NCBI GenBank assembly: GCA_910577685.1
Contig: CAJTOH010000019.1
Span: forward strand, 1-64,000
DNA: 64,000 bases
Source: an uncultured Dorea sp.
Lineage (GTDB): Bacteria; Bacillota; Clostridia; Lachnospirales; Lachnospiraceae
Reading direction: 5' to 3'
The notes beneath the pieces were generated by a model. The model made no database searches. It had not been told where the DNA came from and saw nothing but the letters and a program-made list of their open reading frames with translations. Within the stretch, counting starts at the first letter, position 1, and the number at the start of each line of letters is the position of its first letter. The translations under genes and the position numbers were made by a program. This document shows positions 1 through 8,645 of this stretch, piece after piece.

Positions 1-74
1 ACCGCATCGCCTCCCTTCTCCGCCTTGCTGATGAAAATTTATTCTGCGGAGTTTCGCCAGATATAATACAGACA

Positions 75-851
75 CTACACTAGCGCCACGTCCAATATCA
101 TCATCAGCACAAATCCTGCCGCAAACCCAACCGTCCCGATATTACTATGCTCTCCTTCTGCCGACTCCGGAACCAATTCCTCCACGACCACATAAATCAT
201 TGCCCCCGCCGCAAACGCAAGCAGATACGGCAGTACCGGCGTAATATACGCTGCGAGCAGCACCGTAATCCCGCCTGCAATCGGCTCCACAATCCCAGAC
301 ATTGACCCGTACAAGAACGCCTTGCCCCGCCCTTTTCCCTCATTCCGGACAGGAAGAGACACGATAAATCCCTCCGGGAGATTCTGCACGGCAATCCCGA
401 TAGCCAGCGCAAATGCCCCGGTAACCGTCACATCCGCGCTGCCTGTCAGCAGTCCTGCAAATACAGCCCCGCTGGAGATACCTTCCGGTATATTGTGAAT
501 CGTAACTGCCAACACAAGCATGGTGGATTTATTCAGCACACACCTGGGCCCTTCAATCTCGTCGGAACCCACATGCATATGGGGGATTGCCCGGTCAAGA
601 GCCAACAGGAACCCAATTCCCAGAACAAATCCGACCGCAGCCGGTACAAATGCAAATTTGCCCATATGCTCCGACATGTTCATTGCAGGAATCAACAGCG
701 ACCACACGGATGCGGCGACCATGACGCCTGCCGCAAACCCCAGAAGCGCTTTCTGTATCAGCGGTTTCAGTTCATTTTTCATGAACAGCACACAAGCCGC
801 CCCCAATGCCGTTCCAATAAAAGGAATCATAAGTCCCCAGAAAATCATCAT
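75..851 (-). CDS. ZIP family divalent metal transporter (ZupT-like)
   Basis: Predicted inner-membrane metal permease of the ZIP family, which imports zinc and sometimes iron or manganese. About eight hydrophobic segments are visible, and the two family metal motifs are present: HNIPEG in one helix and QNLPEG in the next. The length (258 aa from this start) fits bacterial ZIP proteins. I chose the ATG at 851 because AGAAGGAGAG lies 6-7 nt upstream; an ATG at 869 would place that ribosome site inside the gene. The gene stands alone, with its upstream neighbour nfnB ending in its own terminator. The metal cannot be told from sequence. Confidence 0.88.
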   Translation of the reverse strand: MMIFWGLMIPFIGTALGAACVLFMKNELKPLIQKALLGFAAGVMVAASVWSLLIPAMNMSEHMGKFAFVPAAVGFVLGIGFLLALDRAIPHMHVGSDEIEGPRCVLNKSTMLVLAVTIHNIPEGISSGAVFAGLLTGSADVTVTGAFALAIGIAVQNLPEGFIVSLPVRNEGKGRGKAFLYGSMSGIVEPIAGGITVLLAAYITPVLPYLLAFAAGAMIYVVVEELVPESAEGEHSNIGTVGFAAGFVLMMILDVALV

Positions 852-969
852 ACCAACTCTCCTTCTCATACCAACATTTCATGAATATAGGTAAGTATAA
901 CACAAAATCCAACGACATCATAGGCTCTTGAAAATAAGAATGTATTTCGGTTTGAAATCTGAAACTAAA

Positions 970-1002
970 ATGGGGACGTAGCAAAATCTGCTTCGTCCCC
1001 AT
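970..1002 (-). terminator. Terminator after nfnB, GGGACGTAGCA-type repeat element
   Basis: A 9-bp stem (ATGGGGACG/CGTCCCCAT) is followed by an inner AGCA/TGCT stem and, on the minus strand, by TTTTAGTTT. It lies just past the nfnB stop. A closely related hairpin ends the ABC-F gene at 57963-57991. Confidence 0.75.
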
Positions 1003-1024
1003 CCGTATGCCCAAAGGCATATAT

Positions 1025-2410
1025 TTATTTGCTCAACAGTTCATGGATCCCCTTAGCTCCGGCTTTTCCAGCGCCCATGGCAAGGATAACCGTCGCCGCG
1101 CCCGTCACGGCGTCTCCGCCTGCGAATACAGCCGCCTTGGAGGTCTGCCCGTTCTCTTCCTCCGCAACGATACATTTTCTCCGGTTCGTCTCCAGACCCT
1201 TTGTCGTAGACGCTATCAGTGGGTTTGGTGAAGTTCCCAGAGACATAATTACCGTATCAAGCTCAATCTCATACTCGGAACCTTCAATCTCTACCGGACG
1301 TCTTCTGCCGGAAGCATCAGGCTCTCCAAGCTCCATCTTGACAACCTTCATGCCCTTTACCCATCCGTTCTCATCTACAAGAATCTCCTTCGGGTTGGTC
1401 AGCAAATCAAAAATAACGCCCTCTTCCTTCGCATGGTGTACTTCTTCCACTCTCGCCGGAAGCTCAGCCTCGCTTCTGCGGTATACGATATGTACCTCCG
1501 CGCCAAGACGCAGAGCCGTCCTTGCGGCGTCCATCGCCACATTACCGCCGCCCACGACAGCAACCTTCTTTCCTGCCACAATCGGCGTATCGTAAGAATC
1601 GTCAAACGCTTTCATCAGATTGCTTCTGGTCAGATACTCATTCGCAGAGAACACGCCGTTTGCCGTCTCCCCTGGAATACCCATGAACATCGGGAGCCCT
1701 GCGCCGGAACCGATGAATACCGCCTCGAAATCCTCTTCTTCCATCAGCTGGTCGATGGTAGTGGACTTTCCGATAACAACATTCGTCTCGAACTTAACGC
1801 CTAACTCTTTAACCTTCTCAATCTCCTTCTTAACGACCTTGTGCTTCGGAAGACGGAACTCAGGGATTCCGTATACCAACACGCCGCCAAGCTCATGAAG
1901 CGCCTCAAATACCGTTACTTCATACCCCAGCTTCGCAAGGTCTCCCGCGCAGGTAAGACCCGACGGACCGGAACCGATGACCGCAACCTTATGCCCGTTG
2001 GTCTTCTCTGCCTTCACCGGCTTAATGTCATGCTCCAGCGCATAATCCGCAACGAACCGCTCCAACTTTCCGATAGAAACCGGATCGCCCTTGATTCCGC
2101 GGATACACTTGCACTCGCACTGGGACTCCTGCGGGCATACACGGCCGCAGATTGCCGGAAGTGCAGAAGACTCGCCGATTACCTTGTAAGCCTCCTCAAT
2201 ATTCCCCTCCTTCACCTGGGAAATGAATCCCGGGATATTGATGGATACGGGACATCCTTCAATACACTTCGCATTCTTACAGTTCAGGCAGCGGCTTGCC
2301 TCTTCCATCGCCTCTTCCTTGTTATATCCATAGCAAACTTCCTCGAAGTTTGCCGCCCTCTCCTTCGCATCCTGCTCTCTTACAGGAATTCTCTTTAATA
2401 CATCAGCCAT
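1025..2410 (-). CDS. nfnB: NADH-dependent reduced ferredoxin:NADP+ oxidoreductase, large subunit (NfnB)
   Basis: Large subunit of the cytoplasmic electron-bifurcating NfnAB complex, which couples NADH and reduced ferredoxin to NADPH formation. The 461-aa protein resembles the glutamate synthase small chain: an N-terminal ferredoxin-like domain with cysteine clusters CLNCKNAKCIEGCP (res. 41-54) and CGRVCPQESQCECKC (88-102), an FAD-binding GSGPSG near 147, and an NADPH-binding GGGNVAMDAART further on. Its ATG overlaps the nfnA stop (TAATG), so the two are translationally coupled. An identical architecture is often labelled gltD; the nfnA partner and the absence of a GltB large subunit argue for NfnB. 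Confidence 0.9.
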   Translation of the reverse strand: MADVLKRIPVREQDAKERAANFEEVCYGYNKEEAMEEASRCLNCKNAKCIEGCPVSINIPGFISQVKEGNIEEAYKVIGESSALPAICGRVCPQESQCECKCIRGIKGDPVSIGKLERFVADYALEHDIKPVKAEKTNGHKVAVIGSGPSGLTCAGDLAKLGYEVTVFEALHELGGVLVYGIPEFRLPKHKVVKKEIEKVKELGVKFETNVVIGKSTTIDQLMEEEDFEAVFIGSGAGLPMFMGIPGETANGVFSANEYLTRSNLMKAFDDSYDTPIVAGKKVAVVGGGNVAMDAARTALRLGAEVHIVYRRSEAELPARVEEVHHAKEEGVIFDLLTNPKEILVDENGWVKGMKVVKMELGEPDASGRRRPVEIEGSEYEIELDTVIMSLGTSPNPLIASTTKGLETNRRKCIVAEEENGQTSKAAVFAGGDAVTGAATVILAMGAGKAGAKGIHELLSK

Positions 2411-3297
2411 TAGTTGTCACCTCCGCAATTACCGCATCCACCATGGTGGGTGTCACCCTCTTGTAGTTTCAGAATCGCACGGCCTTCCTCGGTCCTGTAC
2501 ATCTGCTGCCTCTTCATCGCATTGTCAAAATCAACCAGATGCCCGTCGAACTCCGGTCCGTCTACACATGCAAACTTCACCTCTCCGCCCACAATTACAC
2601 GGCAGGCCCCGCACATGCCCGTACCATCCACCATGATTGGGTTCATGCTGACAATCGTAGGAATCTCAAGCTTCTTAGTCAGAAGGCAGGTAAACTTCAT
2701 CATAATCATCGGCCCGATGGCAACGCACACGTCATACTTGTTGCCCTCTTCCACCAGCTTCTCAATCTTCGTCGTAACCATGCCCGCATGTCCATATGTA
2801 CCGTCGTCCGTACACGGATAGTAGTTCCCGGCCACCGCTTCCATCTCTTTTTCCAGAATCAGCATGTCCTTGGTCTTAGAACCAACGATAACGTCAACGT
2901 CAACCCCATGCTCCTTCAGCCATTTTACCTGAGGATAGACCGGAGCAGCCCCCACGCCGCCGGCTACGAAGAGCATCTTCTTATTCTTCAAAGTTTCCAA
3001 ATCTTCTTCTACAAATTCTGACGGACATCCCAGTGGTCCGATAAAGTCGCGGAAGGAATCTCCTGCATTCAGCTCTGCCATCTTCATAGTAGAAGCCCCG
3101 ATCTCCTGGAACACAATCGTAACCGTCCCGGCTTCCCTGTCGTAGTCACAGATGGTAAGCGGGATTCTCTCGCCTTTTTCATCCATCTTAACGATTACAA
3201 ACTGTCCCGGCTCACAATGCTTGGCTACACGCGGCGCTTCTACATCCATAAGATAAATCTTATCAGCCAGTTTTTCGGCTTTTAATATCTTGTACAT
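2410..3297 (-). CDS. nfnA: NADH-dependent reduced ferredoxin:NADP+ oxidoreductase, small subunit (NfnA)
   Basis: Small subunit of NfnAB, carrying FAD, the NADH site and a [2Fe-2S] cluster. It has the ferredoxin reductase-like fold of dihydroorotate dehydrogenase PyrK: a flavin-binding GQFVIVK and RIPLTICD region, a GGVGAAPVYPQ nucleotide motif, and a C-terminal cysteine cluster GMCGACR plus a later ACVDGPEFDG. An extra Cys-rich tail (HHGGCGNCGG) is present at the C terminus. It is the first gene of the nfnAB operon, starts at an ATG with AGGAGGAACGTAGG upstream, and follows a sigma-A-like promoter. Frequently annotated as sulfide/dihydroorotate dehydrogenase-like FAD/NAD-binding protein. Confidence 0.9.
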   Translation of the reverse strand: MYKILKAEKLADKIYLMDVEAPRVAKHCEPGQFVIVKMDEKGERIPLTICDYDREAGTVTIVFQEIGASTMKMAELNAGDSFRDFIGPLGCPSEFVEEDLETLKNKKMLFVAGGVGAAPVYPQVKWLKEHGVDVDVIVGSKTKDMLILEKEMEAVAGNYYPCTDDGTYGHAGMVTTKIEKLVEEGNKYDVCVAIGPMIMMKFTCLLTKKLEIPTIVSMNPIMVDGTGMCGACRVIVGGEVKFACVDGPEFDGHLVDFDNAMKRQQMYRTEEGRAILKLQEGDTHHGGCGNCGGDN

Positions 3298-3328
3298 CCT
3301 ACGTTCCTCCTAATAATATTATATGACT

Positions 3329-3357
3329 ATCATAATCCATCTTCACGCAAATATCAA
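3329..3357 (-). promoter_or_regulatory. Predicted sigma-A promoter of nfnAB
   Basis: On the minus strand TTGATA (3352-3357) and TATGAT (3329-3334) are separated by exactly 17 bp, about 30 bp upstream of the nfnA start. The preceding acetyltransferase gene stops only 12 bp before the -35 box. Confidence 0.6.
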
Positions 3358-3368
3358 GTGTCTGACTT

Positions 3369-3881
3369 TTATTTTATCATCATCCCCATAATATAAAGGT
3401 CGTAATATTTTCCATTTAGAAGCGTCTGGTTCCTTAAACATCCCTCCACTACGAACCCGAACTTGAGATACAAAGAAACCGCCGCCGTATTATCTGTCCT
3501 TGTATCCAACCGGATTCTGGTAGTTACTCCATTTCCCTTACACCAGTCGATCAGCATCTGGATTAGACGGCTCCCGATGCCCTGCCCCTGGTATTTTTGC
3601 GCCACAACGATTCCCAGTTCCCCCTCATGGCGGGACTTGAGCTTATGGCTGGAATTAATGGTCGCGATTCCCACAATCTCCTCCCCGTCAAGGGCCAGGA
3701 GCATGGTATTATTCACATTACCTTCCAGTCTTTTGATTTCCGCTTCCTGTTCTTCTGCTCCAAGAGGATATTCATCCTTTTCAAAGCTTAAAAAACTTGT
3801 CTCTCCCCCCACATAGTTATAAAAATCCACAATCTTTTTTGCATCCCCCGCTGCCGGATTACGGTATATGATATTGTCCAT
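3369..3881 (-). CDS. GNAT family N-acetyltransferase
   Basis: Predicted cytoplasmic acetyl-CoA-dependent N-acetyltransferase of 170 aa, about the usual size for a single GNAT domain. The acetyl-CoA pyrophosphate loop motif A is visible as VVAQKYQGQGIGSRLIQ, followed by the typical later TRIRLDTRTDNTAAVSLYLKFGF, where an N/Y pair sits near the active site. The start has AAGGAGGAAACAG just upstream. The C-terminal half resembles the RimI/YhbS kind of enzyme, but the substrate cannot be read from sequence. It stands between the sigma/anti-sigma pair and nfnAB with no obvious functional link to either. Confidence 0.85.
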   Translation of the reverse strand: MDNIIYRNPAAGDAKKIVDFYNYVGGETSFLSFEKDEYPLGAEEQEAEIKRLEGNVNNTMLLALDGEEIVGIATINSSHKLKSRHEGELGIVVAQKYQGQGIGSRLIQMLIDWCKGNGVTTRIRLDTRTDNTAAVSLYLKFGFVVEGCLRNQTLLNGKYYDLYIMGMMIK

Positions 3882-3988
3882 CTGTTTCCTCCTTCTCTTC
3901 TGATATCAGTTTTCTTAGGTTCTTCATGACCCTTATGGTCAGTATATCAATTTCAGACGGCCAATTCAATGTAAAAAGAAAGCAAAAA

Positions 3989-4004
3989 GGGAGCCGGCGC
4001 CCCC
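3989..4004 (-). terminator. Terminator of the sigma/anti-sigma operon
   Basis: On the minus strand GGGGGC, a GCCG loop and GCTCCC form a 6-bp stem (one G-U pair) followed directly by TTTTTGC. It lies 18 bp past the stop of the DUF4179-type gene. Confidence 0.8.
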
Positions 4005-4021
4005 TTCCTGCAGTCCAATCT

Positions 4022-5239
4022 CTATTCTACTTGAAAACTTACATCATTGACAATAATTTCCGCAATCTCGTCCGTATCCACCAAACGGTTAAATACTGTC
4101 TTATACCATGCGCCGACTCCTCCGGTCAGCCCTAACACATATCCGCTATTCTCAATCAGCTCTTCCGAGTCCGAAACAACATAACTGCTCCCGTCCTTAT
4201 ACTTAATCTCCATATGCTTCATGTAATAAGGGTCTTGCGCCTCATCTCCGGAAAGCCCCATTCCCTTGGACATATCTACGCGGATGGATATGGGAGAGTA
4301 TACCAGACAGCCATTCTCTCCCATATCAATCGTCTTGTCAGGAACCTGCCCTTTCCCTGATAAGTCTATGATTTCCGTCTCGGCCTTAGCCATCGCCTCG
4401 TTATATTCCTTCCACAGCGATTCATCCTTCATTTCTTCCTCTGACAAGCCGTTCACATCCGGCAGAAGCTTTTCGATTTCCTTTAATTTATCCGGATATT
4501 TCGTAATTACCAGCTTAGGAATATCTCCCGCTTTCAGATTATCCGACCAAAGCATGTAGGAGGTACAGTATAACAGCTCATTCGTACTCTTCTCCATATC
4601 AACATAAGTATTCTCCCCTGTGAAAATGAAATTTTCATCTTCCGGCATCCCGCACTGAACATCGAACCGGAAATCCGCTTCATCCGTGAACACGGCTCCT
4701 TTTGCCATATTGGTATCCTCATCGCCTCTTAATGCAGTCACGCCCCCTTTACGGCCCAGCGTATAATACATCACAGCCCCGCTGCTGTCATAGACAAAGC
4801 TCTCAATCGTCAGCGTGTGTTCCCCAAGCTGCTTTAACAACGGTTCGTCCATTACCCACTCTCCAATCTGCTCATTGGCCTTTTCTTCATCCACGGCCAC
4901 AAATTCCTTGGAAGGAATGTCTACCGCAGTCGTACCGCCTTTTCCGTTATCGACCTCCTTATGGACGACGTCCCAGGATTTCTTCGTCGTATTTCCAAAC
5001 ATTCCCTCGAAAAATCCCGCTTTCACCGACGCATACACAGCGCTTGGCACCGCAAGGCAGACGATTGCTGCCACTGCCGCCGCGACACGCAGATTTTTCC
5101 CATAATGTTTTCTTTTTCCCGAAGATTCCTGCTTTCTCTCCAAAATCTTATACGTATCGCAAAGCCGCTGGTTCACCACATCCGATACCTGAATGTCCTG
5201 CCTTAATATATCCCGCATCTGCTTCTTAGTCTCTCTCAT
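4022..5239 (-). CDS. DUF4179-type membrane protein, probable anti-sigma factor
   Basis: A 405-aa protein with a cytoplasmic N terminus of about 60 residues, one membrane segment (VAAAVAAIVCLAVPSAVYA) and a large extracellular domain of the DUF4179 kind. Genes of this kind sit next to ECF sigma factors and are thought to hold them at the membrane. Here the sigma gene lies immediately upstream with a 27-bp gap. I placed the start at the ATG at 5239 because AAGGAGGTT lies 6 nt before it; a longer reading from 5266 would bury that ribosome site. Function is inferred from gene pairing; I cannot see a zinc-binding anti-sigma motif in the N terminus. Confidence 0.75.
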   Translation of the reverse strand: MRETKKQMRDILRQDIQVSDVVNQRLCDTYKILERKQESSGKRKHYGKNLRVAAAVAAIVCLAVPSAVYASVKAGFFEGMFGNTTKKSWDVVHKEVDNGKGGTTAVDIPSKEFVAVDEEKANEQIGEWVMDEPLLKQLGEHTLTIESFVYDSSGAVMYYTLGRKGGVTALRGDEDTNMAKGAVFTDEADFRFDVQCGMPEDENFIFTGENTYVDMEKSTNELLYCTSYMLWSDNLKAGDIPKLVITKYPDKLKEIEKLLPDVNGLSEEEMKDESLWKEYNEAMAKAETEIIDLSGKGQVPDKTIDMGENGCLVYSPISIRVDMSKGMGLSGDEAQDPYYMKHMEIKYKDGSSYVVSDSEELIENSGYVLGLTGGVGAWYKTVFNRLVDTDEIAEIIVNDVSFQVE

Positions 5240-5266
5240 CTTCACAACCTCCTTCATAAAAATCAC

Positions 5267-5761
5267 TCAATAACACAACACCTGTTTTAATCTGTCCCTG
5301 CCTCTTCTCAGCTTACTCTTCACAGTATCCTCATTGATATCCAGAATCTGGGCAATCTCCCGGGTATGGAAGCCTTCTCCGTAAAACAGTAAGAATATCG
5401 CCCGGTAATCTTCCGGCAGCTCGCCCACAAGCCGATAGAACTCCCGGTTATCCTTAGGGACTTCCTCGGGCCTGTCAGGCAGTTGGTCTGAAACCATGCA
5501 GCGTCTCTGCTGTTTGAGAAGATCCTTGCAGTGGTTAATCAGGATTCTGGTAATCCATGTCTTGAAATACGAAACTGACTTCAACTCCTGCATATGTTCA
5601 TACGCGGACAATACCGTTTCCTGCATCACATCTGCCACATCCTCCTCACTGCGTAAATAACTCTTAGCCACCTTATACAGCCCTGTCTTATGCTTCTCCA
5701 TCAACTCCACGAACGCTTCCATATCCTGCCGCTGCGCCCGCTTTACAAGCAAAACATCCAT
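5267..5761 (-). CDS. ECF-type RNA polymerase sigma factor
   Basis: A 164-aa sigma-70 family protein with only regions 2 and 4, as in extracytoplasmic-function sigma factors. Region 2 is seen at VADVMQETVLSAYEHMQELKS and region 4 as the helix-turn-helix HTREIAQILDINEDTVKSKL near the C terminus. The start has GGAGGACAGAAG directly upstream. It is cotranscribed with the downstream membrane protein, its likely anti-sigma factor, so it probably answers an envelope signal. Such pairs usually direct their own promoter, but I did not find a convincing ECF-type -35 (AAC) box upstream. The target genes are unknown. Confidence 0.88.
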   Translation of the reverse strand: MDVLLVKRAQRQDMEAFVELMEKHKTGLYKVAKSYLRSEEDVADVMQETVLSAYEHMQELKSVSYFKTWITRILINHCKDLLKQQRRCMVSDQLPDRPEEVPKDNREFYRLVGELPEDYRAIFLLFYGEGFHTREIAQILDINEDTVKSKLRRGRDRLKQVLCY

Positions 5762-5855
5762 CTTCTGTCCTCCTTCCTGCTGTTACGTTTCATCTATTAG
5801 ACGGACCAGCCGCCCAAATGGGTGCATCTATTTTTATTTTTTTAAATGAAAAAGG

Positions 5856-5873
5856 GCAGGCGCTTTCGCCTGC
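5856..5873 (-). terminator. Rho-independent terminator
   Basis: A perfect 7-bp stem GCAGGCG/CGCCTGC with a 4-base loop is followed on the minus strand by CCTTTTTCATTT. It would stop any transcript coming from the SASP side before the sigma factor gene. Confidence 0.8.
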
Positions 5874-6089
5874 TCTCCAAGATGTGCCGCCCGCCATGGG
5901 GGTTATGTAGAAAACGGAATGACCGGACAGGAAACCCGGACAGAAACATTCCTATTTTTCTTCTCCGAAAATTCTCTCATGTAACTCTGGAAATATAATA
6001 TCACTTTCTGACGGAAGACGCAAGAATTTGTCTGATTTTATTTGCAGAACCGTTTTACCTTTCTCGACACCTTTTTACAAATACCACAT

Positions 6090-6135
6090 GAAATTTGGGG
6101 CAAAGCAAATCCCAAGACCTGCCCGCCCCAATTTC
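6090..6135 (-). repeat. Inverted repeat after the SASP gene
   Basis: GAAATTTGGGGC (6090-6101) and GCCCCAATTTC (6125-6135) pair over 11 bp with one bulged base and a 23-base loop. It lies 23 bp past the SASP stop, so it could protect the mRNA 3' end, but no U tract follows on the minus strand. Confidence 0.5.
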
Positions 6136-6157
6136 ATTTCAGATTAATGGCAAGATG

Positions 6158-6361
6158 TTATTTGCCTGCCATCTGCTTCTCCTGCTGCTCAATCATCTTC
6201 TTAACCATATAACCGCCGACAGAACCGTTCTGTCTGGAAGTCAGGTCTCCGTTGTAACCGTCCGTAAGCGGTACGCCCAACTCGTTTGCCACCTCATATT
6301 TGAACTTGTCTAATGCTCCCTTTGCCTCTGGTACTGCTGCTCTGTTTGATGAACTTGTCAT
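6158..6361 (-). CDS. Alpha/beta-type small acid-soluble spore protein
   Basis: A 67-aa DNA-binding spore protein that coats and protects spore DNA and is degraded at germination by Gpr, whose gene is in this window at 33260. The family signature is plain: KFKYEVANELGV, which includes the germination protease recognition and cleavage region, then GYNGDLTSRQNGSVGGYMVKKMIE. The start is preceded by AAAAGGAGGAGAAAACT. It should be made in the forespore under sigma-G, but I could not identify an unambiguous sigma-G promoter in the 80 bp upstream. This is one of several such genes usually scattered in a clostridial genome. Confidence 0.95.
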   Translation of the reverse strand: MTSSSNRAAVPEAKGALDKFKYEVANELGVPLTDGYNGDLTSRQNGSVGGYMVKKMIEQQEKQMAGK

Positions 6362-6444
6362 AGTTTTCTCCTCCTTTTTGTAACTCTAACTTTTTGTTTC
6401 CTGTGTAACATTTATTTTTGTTACGCAGATAGTATATGGAGGTT

Positions 6445-8475
6445 TTAAATTATTACACTAGAAGTTCCTTCATAATCTGGAAGATTCTTCATCCGGTCAT
6501 TTTCAGAATTTAAAAGCTCGTCCGCAGCCTCGTTGGCCAACTTCAAAAGCTTCGCATCCTGATACACATCCCCAAGCCGAAAATCCAAAAGCCCGCTCTG
6601 GCGTATACCGAACAAATCGCCGGGTCCCCGAAGCCTGAGATCCTCGCTGGCGATCTTGAACCCGTCGTTGGTCTTATTTAAGATGTCAAGCCGTTCCTTC
6701 GTTTCTTTCGATTTTGAGCCGCTCATGAAAATGCAGTAAGACTGGTATTTTCCCCTTCCGACCCTTCCCCGAAGCTGGTGGAGCTGTGCAAGGCCGAAAC
6801 GCTCGGAATTCTCCACCATCATAACCGTGGCGTTGGGCACGTCGATGCCTACTTCGATTACGGTAGTGGAGACAAGGACCTGAATCTCATTTTTCCCGAA
6901 ACGCTCCATGATGTCATCCTTCTCCGTCTGGCGCATCTTGCCGTGCAGGTAGGAAACGGCAACTTCCGCCCCCAATTCCTCCTGAAGCATGGACGCATAA
7001 TCGATGACATTCTCCGCCTCCATAGTCTCGCTCTCCTCAACCATCGGGCAGATCACATAACACTGCCGCCCTTCGGCAACCTGTTTTTTCATAAATGAAT
7101 AAGCCGTCTTCCGGTATCCGGTGTCCACCACGCAGTTCTTAATCGGCAGACGGTTAGCCGGCAATTCGTCAATCACAGAGATATCCAGATCCCCATAAAG
7201 GATGATTGCCAACGTCCTTGGTATCGGCGTCGCGCTCATAACCAGCACATGAGGCACGCTCCCTTTTTTGGCAAACGCTTCCCGCTGCTTTACTCCAAAC
7301 CTGTGCTGCTCGTCCGTCACCACAAGGGCAAGACAGTCATAGTTCACCCCGCCCTGAATCAACGCATGCGTTCCGATGATAATCTTAGCATACCCGCACT
7401 CAATCCGGTCATAAGCCCTGCGCTTCTCCTTTGCCGTCATCGAGCCGGTCAAAAGCTCCGCCTTAATCTTAATACCATATGTATCGAATAGTCTCGTGAC
7501 AGATTCATAATGCTGCCTTGCAAGCACCTCCGTCGGAGCCATCATAGCGCCCTGATAACCATTCAGAGCAGTATTCAGAAGCGCCAGCACGGCGACGATG
7601 GTCTTACCGGAACCTACGTCGCCCTGCACCAGTCTGGACATGGCGGTCTCTCCCCCCATATCTTCTGCAATTTCCGTCCATACCTTCTGCTGGGCAGCCG
7701 TCAATCGAAACGGAAGCCCCTTTAAAAACGCCTCCGTCTCCGGCTTCATCCCAATCACATATTCATTGGCAAGCTTCTCGTTCTTATCCTTCAATCTGCG
7801 GATGGAAAGGATAAACGCAAGAAATTCTTCAAACACCAGACGATCTCTGGCCTGATAGAATACCTCCTTATCCTCGGGGAAATGGATTCCCCGTACGGCA
7901 TAATTATATTCTGCCAGCCCGTACCGCATCCTGATATCTCCGGGAAGCGTCTCCGCGGCAAGGTCCATTCCGTCCAGCGCCTGACGCACCGCCTTCTTTA
8001 CGGCGTTGTTGGTAAGCCCGGACGTCAGCCCGTAGAGCGGCTGTAAGGTATTAAGCCTGTCCTCGTATTTCCCGCAGGGATAGAAAATCTCCGGGTGCTC
8101 CATCACAAGCCCGTCCCGTCTCCGAACTACCCTCCCCCTGAGTGTAACTGCGCCGCCCTTGGCAAAGGTACTGCGAAGGAAAGGCATCCGAAACCAGATT
8201 ACCTTAAGCGTCCCCGTCAGGTCTTTGACGTACATTGTCGTCACCTGCATCTTTGCGCTTCCTGAAATCCGGATGCTCCCGTAGATCGCCCCGCTGACCG
8301 TCTGCATTCTGCCCTCCTCCGCCTCGCTGATCGGCACAGGAGCTTCGTAGACGTCGTACCCTCTGGGATAATACCGTATCAGGTCGCCGACCGTGCTGAC
8401 GCCGACCTTTTCGAATAGTTTCTGCGTCTTATCCCCGATTCCTTTCAATTCTTTGATGCTCGTCTTATCTATCAT
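6445..8475 (-). CDS. recG: ATP-dependent DNA helicase RecG
   Basis: Branch-migrating double-strand DNA helicase that remodels stalled forks and Holliday junctions. The 676-aa length is typical. The N-terminal wedge/OB domain is followed by helicase motifs: QGDVGSGKT (motif I), MAPTEVLARQH (Ia), TDEQHRFG (II, the DEQH box of RecG), MSATPIPRT (III), then STTVIEVGIDVPNATVMMVE and QLHQLRGRVGRG (V/VI). The start has GAGGTAATC upstream. It follows fakA, an order also seen near recG in Bacillus, but a terminator hairpin at 8528-8562 separates the two here. Confidence 0.97.
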   Translation of the reverse strand: MIDKTSIKELKGIGDKTQKLFEKVGVSTVGDLIRYYPRGYDVYEAPVPISEAEEGRMQTVSGAIYGSIRISGSAKMQVTTMYVKDLTGTLKVIWFRMPFLRSTFAKGGAVTLRGRVVRRRDGLVMEHPEIFYPCGKYEDRLNTLQPLYGLTSGLTNNAVKKAVRQALDGMDLAAETLPGDIRMRYGLAEYNYAVRGIHFPEDKEVFYQARDRLVFEEFLAFILSIRRLKDKNEKLANEYVIGMKPETEAFLKGLPFRLTAAQQKVWTEIAEDMGGETAMSRLVQGDVGSGKTIVAVLALLNTALNGYQGAMMAPTEVLARQHYESVTRLFDTYGIKIKAELLTGSMTAKEKRRAYDRIECGYAKIIIGTHALIQGGVNYDCLALVVTDEQHRFGVKQREAFAKKGSVPHVLVMSATPIPRTLAIILYGDLDISVIDELPANRLPIKNCVVDTGYRKTAYSFMKKQVAEGRQCYVICPMVEESETMEAENVIDYASMLQEELGAEVAVSYLHGKMRQTEKDDIMERFGKNEIQVLVSTTVIEVGIDVPNATVMMVENSERFGLAQLHQLRGRVGRGKYQSYCIFMSGSKSKETKERLDILNKTNDGFKIASEDLRLRGPGDLFGIRQSGLLDFRLGDVYQDAKLLKLANEAADELLNSENDRMKNLPDYEGTSSVII

Positions 8476-8527
8476 GATTACCTCAACTTAATCTCCTCAT
8501 TCATCATTCCTGAAGAAAAACAGAAAC

Positions 8528-8562
8528 GCCAGATCCTGCATGGATACCTGCAGAAATCTGGC
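8528..8562 (-). terminator. Terminator after fakA
   Basis: GCCAGAT/ATCTGGC (7 bp) encloses a second CTGCA/TGCAG stem. On the minus strand the hairpin is followed by GTTTCTGTTTTTCTTC, about 85 bp past the fakA stop. Confidence 0.7.
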
Positions 8563-8645
8563 TCAGTCATTCATCTATTCCATAAATACCTTACGGGCGA
8601 AGTCCGTCCGCAAAAAGCATGAACCCACCATGCCCTTAGATTACC

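Larger units (their letters stand above)
5762..6157. other. Gene-free interval between SASP and the sigma factor gene
   Basis: About 400 bp without a convincing reading frame on either strand. It holds the 5856-5873 terminator hairpin and the 6090-6135 inverted repeat described separately. The part between about 5880 and 6085 shows no clear structure to my eye. Confidence 0.6.

Noticed and set aside
5880..6085. Structured non-coding RNA in the gap before the SASP gene
   Set aside because: Apart from the terminator and the inverted repeat I could not see a fold or motif of 6S, SRP or tmRNA type.
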